From the NCBI GenBank assembly GCA_016841005.1, contig JAEORG010000072.1, positions 1-33,327 on the forward strand: a stretch of 33,327 nucleotides of DNA. Reading direction: 5' to 3'. This DNA is from Candidatus Thorarchaeota archaeon (lineage in GTDB: Archaea > Asgardarchaeota > Thorarchaeia > Thorarchaeales > Thorarchaeaceae). Each line of letters begins with the position of its first letter. Position 1 is the stretch's first letter. Below, piece after piece: positions 32,321-33,327 of the stretch. The notes beneath the pieces were generated by a model that saw nothing but the letters and a program-made list of their open reading frames with translations, had not been told where the DNA came from and did no database searches. Both the position numbers and the translations under genes were made by a program.

Positions 32321-33327
32321 ATGAAGAAGTTGACAGCAGGTCTAGTTTGTTTATGTTTTGTATTCTTATTCATAGGTTCAGACTTGTACAGGATTTCTAT
32401 TACAAGTGAAATGATGAATGCTAGAGAGGAACAGATTGAATCATCGGGAGTTGTTCCAGAGTATAATAGAGTTCTATCAGATACGACACCGCCTAGAACT
32501 CCTACTGACTTGAAAGAACTTGTTATAGAACTTCAGAATGTGACACCTTTAAGTCACCAAATAGACTCTGATTCGGACGGATTATATGATTCAGTTGAGC
32601 GAGTTATTGGCACTTTTGTAGATTCAAATGATACAGATTCCGACTTCTTGACTGAATATGACGAAATCATGATCTATGGCACAGATCCCCTTCAGCCAGA
32701 TTCGAATGATGATGAATTATCTGATTTTGATGAAGTCAGCGTTGCCCTAGACCTCGACAATGATGGGATACCCAATCCTTGGGATTTTGATAATGACGGG
32801 GATGGTGTGAATGATTATCCAGACCTTTCACCACACGCAAAGTCTGATGTCCGAGATAGTTTCAACATAACACTTCATACAGATGGCAATCCGACTTACA
32901 TCACTTTTCAAATTGTACCAGAGAATCCCGAGCATCTTAACTTGGTTTACCAATCTTGGGATTGGCTTGATGATAGTGAAGGCATGATGCAAGATCTGGA
33001 CGGGTCTACAGAAGATCTCACGATGGAGCCATTTTTGAACTTAATAACCGATGAATTTCCGAATACTAGCCTAATGAGTGAGTTCGGATTGGAATTTACT
33101 GCAGATGGATACAGGGTACCACTGTCACCTGTCTATGAATTCGGAAATATTGTAGCATTCAACGCTCGATTCCTATATGCAGACACTCAGCCACGAGATA
33201 TCGAATTAATAGCGGAACTTCAGTGGCAGGTAATTGGAGCCTCTGACATTCCTGTGAATGCATTCAAACTTGAGGGGTATTACCTATCTTATGGCGAAGA
33301 TGGATATGCTACTGCGAATACAACTGA
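32321..33327 (+). CDS. Exported TSP3-repeat protein, N-terminal part (cut by window edge)
   Basis: An open frame of 335 codons runs from an ATG at 32321 to the window end without a stop. The N-terminus MKKLTAGLVCLCFVFLFIGS is a signal peptide. Residues about 80-170 hold acidic TSP3/calcium-binding repeats: DSDSDGLYDSVE, NDTDSDFLTEYDE, PDSNDDELSDFDE, DLDNDGIPNPWDFDNDGDG. A beta-rich domain of unknown family follows from about residue 180. Unlike the two M28 peptidases, the repeats stand at the N-terminal end, and no peptidase domain has appeared by the cut. It may belong to the same calcium-dependent surface protein set. Confidence 0.75.
   Translation, partial: MKKLTAGLVCLCFVFLFIGSDLYRISITSEMMNAREEQIESSGVVPEYNRVLSDTTPPRTPTDLKELVIELQNVTPLSHQIDSDSDGLYDSVERVIGTFVDSNDTDSDFLTEYDEIMIYGTDPLQPDSNDDELSDFDEVSVALDLDNDGIPNPWDFDNDGDGVNDYPDLSPHAKSDVRDSFNITLHTDGNPTYITFQIVPENPEHLNLVYQSWDWLDDSEGMMQDLDGSTEDLTMEPFLNLITDEFPNTSLMSEFGLEFTADGYRVPLSPVYEFGNIVAFNARFLYADTQPRDIELIAELQWQVIGASDIPVNAFKLEGYYLSYGEDGYATANTT

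Overview
The window reads as a chromosomal segment of an archaeon, most likely an Asgard archaeon of the Thorarchaeota/Lokiarchaeota type. The pointers are: several exported proteins that end in a Thr/Pro-rich linker, one C-terminal transmembrane helix and a short Lys/Arg tail; thrombospondin-type-3 (TSP3) calcium repeats and NosD-type beta-helix surface proteins; a leucine-rich-repeat protein; frequent TTG and GTG starts with GGAGG/GGTG ribosome binding sites; and AT-rich, TATA-like promoter elements. The lineage is an inference; there is no rRNA, tRNA or marker gene here. No transposase, integrase, CRISPR array or phage gene was seen. Coding density is high, no gene-free gap exceeds 300 bases, and genes are cut off at both ends.

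Left part (1-9043): a cut-off membrane-anchored protein, glutamine-dependent NAD+ synthetase, an exported M28 zinc peptidase with TSP3 repeats, a five-gene minus-strand run (DUF4037, TPR, HEAT-like and two membrane proteins) of unknown role, a TPR protein and an AAC(3)-family acyl-CoA N-acetyltransferase.

Middle (9115-27313): a catabolic region. A minus-strand run encodes an SCP2-domain protein, an M24 creatinase/aminopeptidase-P-fold hydrolase, an LRR protein and an M20 deacylase/peptidase. A glycyl radical enzyme of the dehydratase/lyase type is divergent from that run. Next come a ferritin-like helical protein, CoA-acylating (methyl)malonate-semialdehyde dehydrogenase, dihydropyrimidine dehydrogenase PreA, a 1516-residue beta-helix/Ig-like surface protein, a class III aminotransferase, a beta-ureidopropionase-type nitrilase and a dihydropyrimidinase. 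The five enzymes PreA, dihydropyrimidinase, beta-ureidopropionase, aminotransferase and MMSDH form a complete reductive pyrimidine degradation route. Uracil would go through dihydrouracil, N-carbamoyl-beta-alanine, beta-alanine and malonate semialdehyde to acetyl-CoA; thymine would go in parallel to propionyl-CoA. They do not form one operon but lie on alternating strands, with inverted repeats in the control regions.

Right part (27480-33327): two tandemly duplicated, membrane-anchored exported proteins whose promoter and leader were duplicated with them, a second M28-TSP3 peptidase paralogous to the first, a YhhN/TMEM86-family membrane protein, and the first part of a third exported TSP3 protein that runs off the end.
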